The notes under the pieces: model-generated
The model's input: only the letters and a program-made list of their open reading frames with translations
Told to the model about the DNA's origin: nothing
The model's database searches: none
DNA from: Terrirubrum flagellatum
Lineage (GTDB): Bacteria > Pseudomonadota > Alphaproteobacteria > Rhizobiales > Beijerinckiaceae
Assembly (NCBI RefSeq): GCF_022059845.1
Contig: NZ_CP091854.1
Span: forward strand, 62,001-126,000
Reading direction: 5' to 3'
Length of the DNA: 64,000 bases
Program-made: the position numbers and the translations under genes
Part shown: in pieces, positions 7,397 to 15,613 of the stretch
Numbering within the stretch: position 1 is the first letter of the stretch
Layout of the letters: every line of letters starts with the position of its first letter

Positions 7397-8341
7397 ATGG
7401 ATTTGCGCCGGCTCAGGTCCTTCCTGAAGATCGTCGACACCGGCAGCCTCACGCGGGCGGCGGCGGCTCTCAATATCGCCCAGCCTGCGCTCAGCCAGCA
7501 GCTCGCCAGCCTCGAATCCTATTTCCGGCAGAAGCTGCTGATCAGGGGACCCCACGGCGTCACGCCGACGGAAGCGGGGCGCGTGCTGTATCGCCATGCG
7601 CAGGCGCTCTTGAAGCAGTTCGAGCAATGCGAGAGCGACGTGAAACGCGCATCGGCGTCGCTCTCTGGCAATGTCTCGGTGGGGATCGCGCCCTACAGCG
7701 CGGGCTCAACCATTTCGCTCGCCCTGCTCAAGGCCGTGCGCGAGAAATTCCCTGATGTCCTGCTGCATATCGTCGAAGGCTTCGCCGTCGCCTTCAGCGA
7801 ATTGATCATGAATGGCAAGCTCGACATGGCGATCATGCATGGCGCGGGCCCCATGCGCGGCGTCAAATTTCAGCCGCTGATCGACGAGGAGTTCTTCCTG
7901 GTCGCGTCGCCCGCGATCAAGCTTCCGGGCGACGGTCGGGACCCGATCGATGTCGCCGCGCTTATCGACATTCCCCTGCTACTTCCCAGCCGCGTCAATT
8001 TCGTGCGGAGGGCGGTCGACACGGCCTTTTCGAGCATCCATCGCGCGCCGCACATTGTGGCCGAAGTCGAGTCGCTTGATACGCTGCGCGAAGCAGTCGC
8101 GGACGGAACGGGATGTGCGATCCTGCCATGGTCGGTCGCGAACCAGATCGCCATTCCCCATCGCTCCGCGGTCTTCGCCATCGCAAATCCGCGCATCGAA
8201 GACACGATTTCGATTGGCGTCTCCGATCAGATGGCCCTCTCTGAAGCGGCCGTCGCCGTGCGCGGCGTGCTTCTCGATCTCGCGCTCACCGCGGCGAGAT
8301 CAGGGCGCTGGCAAAAGCCTGTCCAGACCGCCGCCGAATGA
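7397..8341 (+). CDS. LysR-family transcriptional regulator
   Basis: A 314-residue LysR-type regulator with the winged helix at residues 1-60 (MDLRRLRSFLKIVDTGSLT, then AAAALNIAQPALSQQLASLE) and a periplasmic-binding-protein-like effector domain from about residue 90. ATG 7397 fits the family N-terminus better than an in-frame TTG or ATG upstream. The next gene, an aminotransferase, faces it tail to tail, so the usual divergent LysR target is missing here and the upstream neighbour is the toxin gene. The effector part (FQPLIDEEFFLVAS, ESLDTLREAVADGTG) resembles the Nac/Cbl-like group that governs nitrogen or sulfur genes, but the target is not clear. Confidence 0.93.
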   Translation: MDLRRLRSFLKIVDTGSLTRAAAALNIAQPALSQQLASLESYFRQKLLIRGPHGVTPTEAGRVLYRHAQALLKQFEQCESDVKRASASLSGNVSVGIAPYSAGSTISLALLKAVREKFPDVLLHIVEGFAVAFSELIMNGKLDMAIMHGAGPMRGVKFQPLIDEEFFLVASPAIKLPGDGRDPIDVAALIDIPLLLPSRVNFVRRAVDTAFSSIHRAPHIVAEVESLDTLREAVADGTGCAILPWSVANQIAIPHRSAVFAIANPRIEDTISIGVSDQMALSEAAVAVRGVLLDLALTAARSGRWQKPVQTAAE

Positions 8342-8372
8342 GGCTCGAACCAGCGGCGCCGGCGCGCGCTCC

Positions 8373-9575
8373 TCAGCGGAGCCCGCTGCAGAATTCCTGA
8401 ATCCTGCGGCAACCTTCCGCCAACGTGTCCATGTCGGTCGCGTAGGAAATCCGAAAATAGGGGCTCATCCCGTAAGCCGCGCCCTGAACGGTCGCGACAT
8501 GCTGCTCCTCGAGCAGGGCGGAGACGAAGGCGGTATCATCAGCGATTTTCCGCCCGGCCCGGCTCGTCTTTCCGATGCATCCCGCGATGTTGGGGAACAC
8601 GTAGAACGCGCCCTCCGGCTTGTGGCATGTGACGCCGGGCGCCTCGCGCAGCCAGGAGACGACTGCGTCTCTCCGTTTCGCATATTCCGCCGCGCGCTCC
8701 CGCAGCAGCTCCTGCGAGCCTTCGAGCGCCGCCACGGCTGCCGCCTGGCTGACCGTCGTGATGCCGCCGGTGGCCTGCCCATGGACATTATTCATCGCGT
8801 CGATGAGCGGCTTCGGGCCGCCGGCGTAGCCGACGCGCCAACCGGTCATCGCATAGGCTTTCGATGCGCCGTTCATCGTCAGCGTTCGCTCTTTCAGCCT
8901 CGGCTCGACTTCGGCGATCGTGCAGAATTCGACGCCGTCATAGATCAGATGCTCGTAGATGTCGTCGGTCAGCACCCAGACATGGGGATGGCGCAGGAGA
9001 ACATCGGCGAGCGCGCGCATCTCCTCGCGGGAGCAGGCGGCCCCTGTCGGATTGTTGGGGAAGTTGAGGAACAGCCATTTCGTCGCCGGCGTGATCGCGG
9101 CGTCGAGATCCTCCGCGCGGAGCTTGAAGCGATTATTTTCCGGGCAGGCGACGGGAACGGGAGTCGCCTCCGCCAGCTTGACGATGTCGGCATAGGTGAT
9201 CCAGCCGGGGGAGGGGATGATCACCTCATCGCCGGGATTGCAGCTCGCGAAGATGGCGTTGAACACGATCTGCTTGCCGCCATTGGCGACCAGAATCTCA
9301 TCGAGCGCATAGTCCAGATTGTTCTCGCGCTTGAACTTGCGCTGCACGGCCTTCTTGAGCGCCGGCGTTCCCGACTGATTGGGATATTTCGTGTCGCCGG
9401 CGAGCGCGGCCGCGTGAGCGGCTTCAACCGCGTGAGGGGGCGTCGGAAAATCGGGCTCGCCCGAGGACAGGCTGATCACCTTGACGCCCGCGGCCCGAAG
9501 CTCGCGCGCGCGATCGGTCATCGCCGCGGATGCGGAGACCTTCACATCCCTGAGACGTTCGGCTGCTTGAAACAT
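8373..9575 (-). CDS. Class I/II pyridoxal-phosphate aminotransferase
   Basis: A 400-residue fold-type I aminotransferase of the aspartate/aromatic aminotransferase group. Family motifs are LSSGEPDFPTP near the N-terminus, NFPNNPTGA for cofactor and substrate binding, DDIYEHL, and NGASKAYAMTGWRVGY carrying the Schiff-base lysine. The C-terminal YFRISYATDMDTLAEG contains the carboxylate-binding arginine. ATG 9575 is preferred to an in-frame TTG at 9590. It is followed by a long inverted repeat and a spermidine/putrescine-type importer on the other strand. It may supply transamination in the catabolism of an imported amine or amino acid, but the substrate is not readable from sequence. Confidence 0.93.
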   Translation of the reverse strand: MFQAAERLRDVKVSASAAMTDRARELRAAGVKVISLSSGEPDFPTPPHAVEAAHAAALAGDTKYPNQSGTPALKKAVQRKFKRENNLDYALDEILVANGGKQIVFNAIFASCNPGDEVIIPSPGWITYADIVKLAEATPVPVACPENNRFKLRAEDLDAAITPATKWLFLNFPNNPTGAACSREEMRALADVLLRHPHVWVLTDDIYEHLIYDGVEFCTIAEVEPRLKERTLTMNGASKAYAMTGWRVGYAGGPKPLIDAMNNVHGQATGGITTVSQAAAVAALEGSQELLRERAAEYAKRRDAVVSWLREAPGVTCHKPEGAFYVFPNIAGCIGKTSRAGRKIADDTAFVSALLEEQHVATVQGAAYGMSPYFRISYATDMDTLAEGCRRIQEFCSGLR

Positions 9576-9661
9576 ATGAGTGGCTCGCAAGGCGACGGAT
9601 TCAGTTCTGCGCGGAGCTTACGGCGGGCGGAGATGATCTGGCCAAGAGGGTTTCGGTCTGT

Positions 9662-9701
9662 GGCCATAGCGTCTCCCTATGGAGTGGAGACGCCATAAGC
9701 C
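9662..9701. promoter_or_regulatory. Long inverted repeat between divergent genes
   Basis: Arms at 9662-9676 and 9686-9701 pair over about 13 bases, including a perfect CGTCTCC/GGAGACG core, around the 9-base centre CTATGGAGT. The repeat lies between the aminotransferase (minus) and the importer operon (plus). It could be an operator serving both promoters or a transcript hairpin. No T run follows. Confidence 0.45.
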
Positions 9702-9854
9702 ACCCGCATGGCCCTAAACGAAGATAGTGTTGGGCAAGGGCAGGGCCCGCCCCTTAACGTTCTTGAAGGGGAGAGACTTTCCGGAACGGTCCGTCGACAC
9801 GGCGCGCGATCGCAAGAAAGGCTCATCGCTCGAAATTCTGGAGACGGAGTCCGC

Positions 9855-10772
9855 ATGCGAGCTGGAGGAGACGTCGCAACGCCGCCGACCGTCGGCCTCC
9901 TCGGCCGAATCGTCAACGGGAGGTCGTCCGTCGCTCTCCTGATCGTTCCGATCCTCCTGTATCTCGCTGTCTTCTTTCTCTATCCCGCGATCAATCTGCT
10001 CTTCTTCAGCGTGCTGACGCAGGACGCGAAAGGCGTCATCGGCCAGCCTTTCACGCTGGAGCACTACGCCAAGTTCTTCGATGTCGGGCTGTATATGCGC
10101 GTCTTCTGGAACACGCTGCGCATCAGCCTGGTGACGTCGATCTTCGCGATCCTGCTCGGATATCCCGTGGCGATCGTGATGGTGAGGAGCGGTCCCCGCA
10201 TCGCCCGCGCGATCACGCTGATCGTCATCGCGCCCCTCATCGTCAGCGTCGTGGTCCGCTCCTATGGCTGGCAGCTCATCCTGGCGAACAGCCGCACAGG
10301 CCTGCTGAACTGGATGCTGATGTCGCTCGGCATCACCGAAGCTCCGCTCTCGATCCTCTATTCCGAGATGGCGGTCGTCATCGGTTCGCTGCATGTGTTC
10401 TTTCCGATGATGGTGCTGCCGCTGGCGTCGGCCCTCGGGAAGATCGATCCGAATCTCGAAGCCTCGGCGCGCACGCTTGGTGCTCCCTGGTGGAAAGTGT
10501 TCTGGCGCATCACCCTGCCGCTGAGCGTGCCCGGGCTCGTCGCCGGCTTCACGCTGGTGTTCTCGCTCACCGCCGGATCATTCGTGACGCCTGTCATTCT
10601 CGGCGGCACGTCCGCCACGATGCTCGGCAACCTGATCGAGCAGCAGATCTTCGTCGTCTATAACTGGCCGTTCGGCGCCGCGATCGCCGTCGTACTCGTC
10701 TTCGTCGTCTTCGGGATCAACACGCTGTCGATGCGGCTGCTCGAAGGCCGCCGGTTCCGGAGCATCGCATGA
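9855..10772 (+). CDS. Spermidine/putrescine-type ABC permease (PotB-like)
   Basis: A 305-residue inner-membrane permease with six predicted transmembrane segments; the first is VALLIVPILLYLAVFFLYPA. The cytoplasmic loop that docks the ATPase is recognisable as EASARTLGAPWWKVFWRITLP (EAA motif). ATG 9855 is chosen, as the longer frame upstream adds a polar, non-conserved extension of about 49 residues. The gene overlaps the next permease by four bases (ATGA). It forms one importer with the next three genes. The Pot family imports polyamines and related small cations, but the adjacent 5-oxoprolinase genes hint at a gamma-glutamyl or pyroglutamyl compound. Confidence 0.9.
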   Translation: MRAGGDVATPPTVGLLGRIVNGRSSVALLIVPILLYLAVFFLYPAINLLFFSVLTQDAKGVIGQPFTLEHYAKFFDVGLYMRVFWNTLRISLVTSIFAILLGYPVAIVMVRSGPRIARAITLIVIAPLIVSVVVRSYGWQLILANSRTGLLNWMLMSLGITEAPLSILYSEMAVVIGSLHVFFPMMVLPLASALGKIDPNLEASARTLGAPWWKVFWRITLPLSVPGLVAGFTLVFSLTAGSFVTPVILGGTSATMLGNLIEQQIFVVYNWPFGAAIAVVLVFVVFGINTLSMRLLEGRRFRSIA

Positions 10773-11572
10773 CGCCGCGGCTGACCGGAGTGGGAGCATG
10801 GCTCCTCTATACGATCACGGTGTTGATGATGGCGTTCATCCTGGCGCCGCTGGTCGTCATCGTGGCGATGTCGGTCTCGGACAGCTATTTCGTGACCTTC
10901 CCGCCGCAGGGCTTCACGCTGCGCTGGTACGGCCAGATTCTTCAGGACAGGGATTTTCTTGAAGCCCTGCGGCTGAGCTCGCTGCTGGCGTTCGGCGCCA
11001 CTGCCGGCGCGCTTCTGCTCGGCGTGCCGGCCGCGATCGCGCTCACGCGCGGAAATTTCGCGGGCCAGGCTTTGCTCAAGGGGCTGGTTCTTTCACCCCT
11101 CATCTTTCCCGCTCTGGTGACGGGCCTTGCGCTCATGCAGCTCCTTGCCCGCTTCGGCTGGGGGGACGCGCGGATCAATCTGCTGATCGGCCATATCGTG
11201 GTGACGTCGCCCTATGTCATCCGCTCGGTGACCACGAGCCTGATGCTGATCGACATCAATCTTGAAGACGCGGCGCGCACACTCGGCGCGAGCCGGCTGC
11301 GCACATTCTGGCGCGTGACGCTGCCGCAGATCGCTCCCGGCGTGGCCGCCGGCGCGCTCTTCGCCTTCATGGTGTCGTTCGACAATTATCCCGTGACGAT
11401 GTGGCTGGCGAATTCGCAATACAGCCCGGTGCCGCTCGTGCTGATGCGCCAGCTCGTCAATGTCTTCGACCCGTCCGTGCCAGCCATGTCGACGGTCATC
11501 ATCATCCTCGCTGTCATCGGCGTGCTGATCCTCGAACGTCTCGTGGGTCTGCGCCGGGCGGCGGCGATGTAG
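10769..11572 (+). CDS. Spermidine/putrescine-type ABC permease (PotC-like)
   Basis: A 267-residue inner-membrane permease, the second subunit of the importer. Six transmembrane segments are predicted, starting with LLYTITVLMMAFILAPLVVI. The ATPase-docking loop is EDAARTLGASRLRTFWRVTLP, and the nearby FAFMVSFDNYPVTMWLA stretch is characteristic of PotC-type subunits. It is translationally coupled to the preceding permease by an ATGA overlap. The substrate-binding protein follows after 34 bases. Confidence 0.92.
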   Translation: MTPRLTGVGAWLLYTITVLMMAFILAPLVVIVAMSVSDSYFVTFPPQGFTLRWYGQILQDRDFLEALRLSSLLAFGATAGALLLGVPAAIALTRGNFAGQALLKGLVLSPLIFPALVTGLALMQLLARFGWGDARINLLIGHIVVTSPYVIRSVTTSLMLIDINLEDAARTLGASRLRTFWRVTLPQIAPGVAAGALFAFMVSFDNYPVTMWLANSQYSPVPLVLMRQLVNVFDPSVPAMSTVIIILAVIGVLILERLVGLRRAAAM

Positions 11573-11606
11573 CCGGACTGAACAGCGTCAAGCAGAGGGG
11601 AGAATC

Positions 11607-12668
11607 ATGCGAGCAACGCGAAGGACAGTGATCAGGGCGACGGCGGGTGCGCTCGCCTTTCCAACCATCATCTCCCGCGCATTCGCGCAGGAGAAGCAGC
11701 TTCATGTCGGCGTGTATAATTCCGCTCTGGGCAAGCTGGTCCAGAAGGAAGTCATCCCGGCCTTCGAGCAGAAGCATAAGTGCCGCGTCTTCACGATCGA
11801 GGGCGCGACGCTCTCGAACATCGCCGCGCTGCGCGCGACGCGGACCACGCCGAAGTTCAGCGTCATGATGATGGACGATGTCGGCGTTCCCCAGGCCAAG
11901 CAGGAAGAGCTGATCGACAAGCTCGATCCTGCGAAGATTCCCAATCTCGCGAAGGTCTACAAGAGATTCATCTTCGAGGACGGCTATGGCGTCGGCTTCA
12001 ACATCTCGAGCGCCGGCATGTTCATCAACCCGCAGGTCACCAAGGGCCTGACGAGCTATGAGCAGCTTTTCGAGCCGAAATTCCGCAAGCGCATCCTTCT
12101 CAACACGCCGCGCAACACGCAGAGCGTGCTGATGCTCATCGTCGCGACATCGCTCGCGACCGGCAAGCCGCTCAAGGAAGCGCAGTATCTGGTCGATCAG
12201 GGATGGGACAAGCTCGCCCAGCTCAAGCCGAACATCCTGACGATCTATGACAGCGAGGCCATGGTTCTGATGGTCCCGCAGGGACAGGCCGATGTCGGCG
12301 GCATCGACTATTCAAAGTCGGTTTATCCGCACGCGGCGAAGGGCGTTCCGATCGACATGGCGCCCCTGAAGGAAGGCTTCTTCACCGGCATCAACAGCAT
12401 GACGCTCGCGAAGAACGCGCCCGAGCCCGAACTCGGCTGCGCCTTCATCGATTTCATGCTGCAGCCCTCCGTGATGCAGATGCTGTCGTCCCAGACCTTC
12501 GGCGCGCCGTCGGTGGAGGGAATCACTTTCGCGCCTGACGTGGCGCGCTACCTGCCCTATCCCGCGACGAAGATGGACGACATGGGATTGTTCACGCCGG
12601 ACTGGAATTTCATCATTCCGCGCCGTCCTGCGATCCTTGAGAAATACAACACGCTCTTCAGCACCTGA
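11607..12668 (+). CDS. Periplasmic solute-binding protein (PotD/PotF-like)
   Basis: A 353-residue binding protein for the importer above. The N-terminus MRATRRTVIRATAGALAFP with a cut near SRAFA-QE is a Tat-like export signal (twin arginine followed by T-V-I), suggesting export in folded form. The mature part has the type II periplasmic-binding fold typical of spermidine/putrescine and 2-aminoethylphosphonate binders (VGVYNSALGKLVQKEVIPAF). GGAG of AGAGGGGAGAATC lies just upstream of the ATG. Whether the four acidic residues that grip polyamines in PotD are kept cannot be judged by eye. Confidence 0.9.
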   Translation: MRATRRTVIRATAGALAFPTIISRAFAQEKQLHVGVYNSALGKLVQKEVIPAFEQKHKCRVFTIEGATLSNIAALRATRTTPKFSVMMMDDVGVPQAKQEELIDKLDPAKIPNLAKVYKRFIFEDGYGVGFNISSAGMFINPQVTKGLTSYEQLFEPKFRKRILLNTPRNTQSVLMLIVATSLATGKPLKEAQYLVDQGWDKLAQLKPNILTIYDSEAMVLMVPQGQADVGGIDYSKSVYPHAAKGVPIDMAPLKEGFFTGINSMTLAKNAPEPELGCAFIDFMLQPSVMQMLSSQTFGAPSVEGITFAPDVARYLPYPATKMDDMGLFTPDWNFIIPRRPAILEKYNTLFST

Positions 12669-12680
12669 CGGCGATCGCAG

Positions 12681-13778
12681 ATGAAATCCGCTGAAGTCCG
12701 CTTGCAGAATCTCGGCAAGCAATATCTCAAGGTGATCGCGGTCAACGACGTATCGTTGACGATCGAGCCGGGCAGCATGGTTGCGCTGCTCGGCCCGAGC
12801 GGATGCGGCAAGACCACATGCCTGCGCATGATCGCAGGCCTGGTCTCGCCGTCGTCTGGCGAAATCCTCGTCAATGGCGAGCGCATCACCGGCGTTCCCG
12901 TTCACAAACGCAACATCGGCATGCTGTTCCAGAACTATGCGCTGTTCCCGCACATGACCGTGGCGGAGAATATCGCGTTCGGTCTGGAAATGCGCGGCGT
13001 CGCCAAGTCTGACATCGCCGCGCGCGTGCGGAATGCGCTCGACCTCGTCCGTCTCGGCGGATTTGGCGACCGGTTTCCCGCGCAATTGTCCGGCGGCCAG
13101 CAGCAGCGCGTGGCTCTCGCCCGCGCCCTTGTCATCGAGCCGGCGGTCCTCCTGTTGGACGAACCGCTCGGCGCGCTCGACAAGGGCTTGCGCGAGAGCA
13201 TGCAGGTCGAGTTGCGCGCGCTTCAGCGCCGGCTCGGAGTCACCACCGTCATGGTCACCCATGATCAGGATGAAGCGCTGACCATGGCGGACCAGATCGT
13301 CGTCATGCGCGACGGCAGGCTTGAGCAGGTCGGCGCGGCGACGGACATCTATCAAAAACCGACGTCGCAATTCGTCGCGACATTTCTTGGCGCGTCGAAT
13401 CTGTTCACCGGCAAGGTCAGCCGGCGCGGCGCCGGCAAGGCGTCGGTCGCGACGGCGGGCGGTCTCCTTCTGGAAGTCGACGACGCGGACGCGCATGACG
13501 GCGACATCACCGTCTCGGTGCGTCCTGAAGCGGTGGTCGTGCAGCGGCGCAATGACGGCGATGCTTCGGCGCAGGAGCCGAACTCCGCTATCGCGCAGGT
13601 CGATCAGGTCGTCTATCGCGGCTTCATCAGCCACTATTATCTCCGGCTGCAGGACGGCAAGGAGATCATCGCCTACCAGCAGAACCAGAGTCGCGACGGC
13701 GCCGCGATCTTCCAGCAGGGAGAGAAGGTGCTGGCCCGTTGGGGCGCCTCCAGCAATCATGTTATTCCGAAGAGCTGA
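12681..13778 (+). CDS. Spermidine/putrescine-type ABC ATPase (PotA-like)
   Basis: A 365-residue ATP-binding subunit energising the importer. Walker A is GPSGCGKTT at about residue 39, the Q-loop lies at MLFQNYALFPHMT, the ABC signature is LSGGQQQR, Walker B is LLLDEPLGALD, and the switch histidine is in MVTHDQDEALTM. Residues beyond about 240 form the TOBE-like regulatory domain (ISVRPEAVV-type pattern TVSVRPEAVVV). It closes the four-gene operon. About 50 bases after its stop a mobile palindromic repeat begins, inside which the next gene starts. Confidence 0.94.
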   Translation: MKSAEVRLQNLGKQYLKVIAVNDVSLTIEPGSMVALLGPSGCGKTTCLRMIAGLVSPSSGEILVNGERITGVPVHKRNIGMLFQNYALFPHMTVAENIAFGLEMRGVAKSDIAARVRNALDLVRLGGFGDRFPAQLSGGQQQRVALARALVIEPAVLLLDEPLGALDKGLRESMQVELRALQRRLGVTTVMVTHDQDEALTMADQIVVMRDGRLEQVGAATDIYQKPTSQFVATFLGASNLFTGKVSRRGAGKASVATAGGLLLEVDDADAHDGDITVSVRPEAVVVQRRNDGDASAQEPNSAIAQVDQVVYRGFISHYYLRLQDGKEIIAYQQNQSRDGAAIFQQGEKVLARWGASSNHVIPKS

Positions 13779-13830
13779 TCGCGCGGTGAATGACGGTCAT
13801 ATCCCGGCGACGCGCGAATTCGCGACACTA

Positions 13831-13940
13831 GATCACGATGATTTTGGATTGAATCCAAAATCATGAACGTGATCGATTCCAAAAGCTTGGAGCGGGATTG
13901 GCGCGAAAAACCGGTTCCCACTTTTTCGCATCCCGCTCCA
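13831..13940. repeat. RIME-like palindromic repeat, copy 1
   Basis: Two adjoining palindromes: GATCACG...CGTGATC (13831-13874), with a long inner match around GATTTTGGATT, and TGGAGCGGGAT...ATCCCGCTCCA (13888-13940), enclosing GCGAAAAA...TTTTTCGC and the core AACCGGTTCC-type sequence. A second copy in inverted orientation occurs at 59480-59592. This resembles the intergenic mosaic elements of rhizobial genomes. The pxpB start codon lies inside it. Confidence 0.75.
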
Positions 13941-14603
13941 GGCGTTTCTTCCGACGAACCCAAGATCAGCAGCATCGGCGCGCGGGCGCTGTTGCTCGAA
14001 GCGCCGGGCGAATTCGATCTGCGATGGCAGCGGCGCATCTGGGCTCTCGCCGATGAGGTCGAGCATTGGCCTGACGTCGAGGAAGCGGTGCTCGGCGTCA
14101 CGAATCTTCTGCTGGTTTTCACTGCGCCGCCGCGCGATCTCGACGCGATGAAGGCCGCTTACGCCGCGGCGTGGCGGCGCGCGCCGGAGAAAGCCGTCTC
14201 CGGCCGCGTTCACGAAGTGCCCGTGATCTATGGCGGCGAGCTGGGATCAGATCTCGCTCGCGTCTGCGAATATTCCGGCCTGTCCGCCGAAGAAGTGATC
14301 GCGATCCATCATGGCGCGATCTACACGGTCTGCGCCATCGGCAGCTCGCCGGGCTTTGGCTATCTGCATGGTCTCGATCCCCGGATATTCATGCCGCGCA
14401 AGACCGTTCCGTCTCTGCGGATGCTGAAAGGCACCGTCACCATCGGCGGCATGCAGGCCGGAATTTCGGTGACGACGGGTCCGAACGGCTGGAACGCCAT
14501 CGGCTGGTCGGGACTCGAGATGTTCGACCTTACTCAGCCGACGCCTTGCCTTTTCGCGCCGGGCGATCAGATCCGCTTCACGCCTGAGAGGATCGAGCTT
14601 TGA
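13863..14603 (+). CDS. pxpB: 5-oxoprolinase subunit PxpB (KipI/AHS1 family)
   Basis: PxpB, with PxpC and PxpA, hydrolyses 5-oxoproline to glutamate with ATP in the cytoplasm. The recognisable AHS1 domain begins near ISSIGARALLLEAPG and contains EVPVIYGGELGSDLARVCEY, then CAIGSSPGFGYLHGLDP and a final LFAPGDQIRF. The first 25 or so residues (MNVIDSKSLERDWREKP) are encoded by a mobile palindrome and have no counterpart in the family. All in-frame starts before the domain (ATG 13863, GTG 13869, TTG 13887) lie inside that repeat, so the element supplies the translation start. pxpC overlaps the stop codon. Confidence 0.9.
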   Translation: MNVIDSKSLERDWREKPVPTFSHPAPGVSSDEPKISSIGARALLLEAPGEFDLRWQRRIWALADEVEHWPDVEEAVLGVTNLLLVFTAPPRDLDAMKAAYAAAWRRAPEKAVSGRVHEVPVIYGGELGSDLARVCEYSGLSAEEVIAIHHGAIYTVCAIGSSPGFGYLHGLDPRIFMPRKTVPSLRMLKGTVTIGGMQAGISVTTGPNGWNAIGWSGLEMFDLTQPTPCLFAPGDQIRFTPERIEL

Positions 14604-15574
14604 TCGAGATCGTCTCGTGTCTGGCTCTCAACACGGTCCAGGATCTCGGCCGCGTCGGCGCCCGTCACTACGGCGTCAGCACGTCGGGCGCTATGGACGC
14701 GGTGGCGCTCGCCATCGGCAACAGTCTTCTCGGCAATCCGGAAGGCGCGGCGGGAATTGAAATCCAGACCTTCCCGTTCGAGGCGCGCTTTCTCGAAGAT
14801 GCGGCCTTTGCAGTGACGGGAGCTGACGCGCAGGCGTCTCTCGACGGCGATCCGTTGCCGCCCTGGTGGACGACGACGGCCCGGCGCGGACAGGTTCTGA
14901 CATTGCGCCAGCCGCGAAGCGGCGCGCGCTCCTATCTCGCGCTCGCCGGCGGCGTCGACGTGCCCGTAATCCTGAATTCGCGAAGCACGCATCTGCGCGG
15001 CGGGTTTGGCGGAATGGAAGGTCGCTCGCTGAAGGCGGGAGATGTGATCCGCGCGCTGCCGCATGAAGCGTTTCGCGCGCTCAGGCTCGGCGCCGTTCCG
15101 CCCCAGTTCGCGATTTCCTCAGCGCGATCGGTCTCGCATCAATCGGCGATGATCGTGCGCGTGATGCGCGCCGGCGAATACGACATCTTTCCACTGGAGA
15201 TGCAGGAGAGTTTCTGGCGCACGCCATGGAAGATTTCGCACCAGAGCGACCGCGGCGGCTATCGTCTTTCCGGACCACCGCTGAAGCTTCCGGAGCCCGT
15301 GGAAATGCGCTCCTACGGGTTGGTGGCCGGCATCATTCAGGTGCCTCCATCAGGCGAGCCGATCATTCAGCTCAGCGACGCGAACACCGCCGGCGGCTAT
15401 CCCAAGATCGGCGCAGTCATCGAAGCTGACATCTGGCGTCTGGCACAGGCGAGACTCGGCAGCCTGATCCGCTTCGAGGAGGTCAGTCACGCGGAAGCCG
15501 TGGACGCGATGGCGGCTATTCAAACCTATCTGAAATCGGTTCGCCGCGTCGCCGATCTCTATCGCGCGATGTGA
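14600..15574 (+). CDS. pxpC: 5-oxoprolinase subunit PxpC (KipA/AHS2 family)
   Basis: A 324-residue protein of the carboxyltransferase-like AHS2 family, which pairs with PxpB. The N-terminus MIEIVSCLALNTVQDLGRVG is typical and requires a TTG start at 14600, overlapping the pxpB TGA. Further family motifs are GVSTSGAMDAVALAIGN, PRSGARSYLALAGGVDVP, TSHQSDRGGYRLSGPPL (here as ISHQSDRGGYRL) and QLSDANTAGGYPKIGAVI. AHS1 plus AHS2 also make up the carboxyltransferase part of urea carboxylase, which matters because a biotin carboxylase and carrier lie in the same cluster. Confidence 0.92.
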   Translation: MIEIVSCLALNTVQDLGRVGARHYGVSTSGAMDAVALAIGNSLLGNPEGAAGIEIQTFPFEARFLEDAAFAVTGADAQASLDGDPLPPWWTTTARRGQVLTLRQPRSGARSYLALAGGVDVPVILNSRSTHLRGGFGGMEGRSLKAGDVIRALPHEAFRALRLGAVPPQFAISSARSVSHQSAMIVRVMRAGEYDIFPLEMQESFWRTPWKISHQSDRGGYRLSGPPLKLPEPVEMRSYGLVAGIIQVPPSGEPIIQLSDANTAGGYPKIGAVIEADIWRLAQARLGSLIRFEEVSHAEAVDAMAAIQTYLKSVRRVADLYRAM

Positions 15575-15613
15575 AGACGCCGTTGGCGCGCGCCGGAATG
15601 TGAGGAGCATCCG

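Noticed and set aside
7950-9698. A 582-codon open frame on the plus strand over the LysR end and the aminotransferase.
   Set aside because: It runs antisense to a well-conserved aminotransferase and out of frame through LysR. GC-rich third positions create long antisense frames, and it has no family motif.
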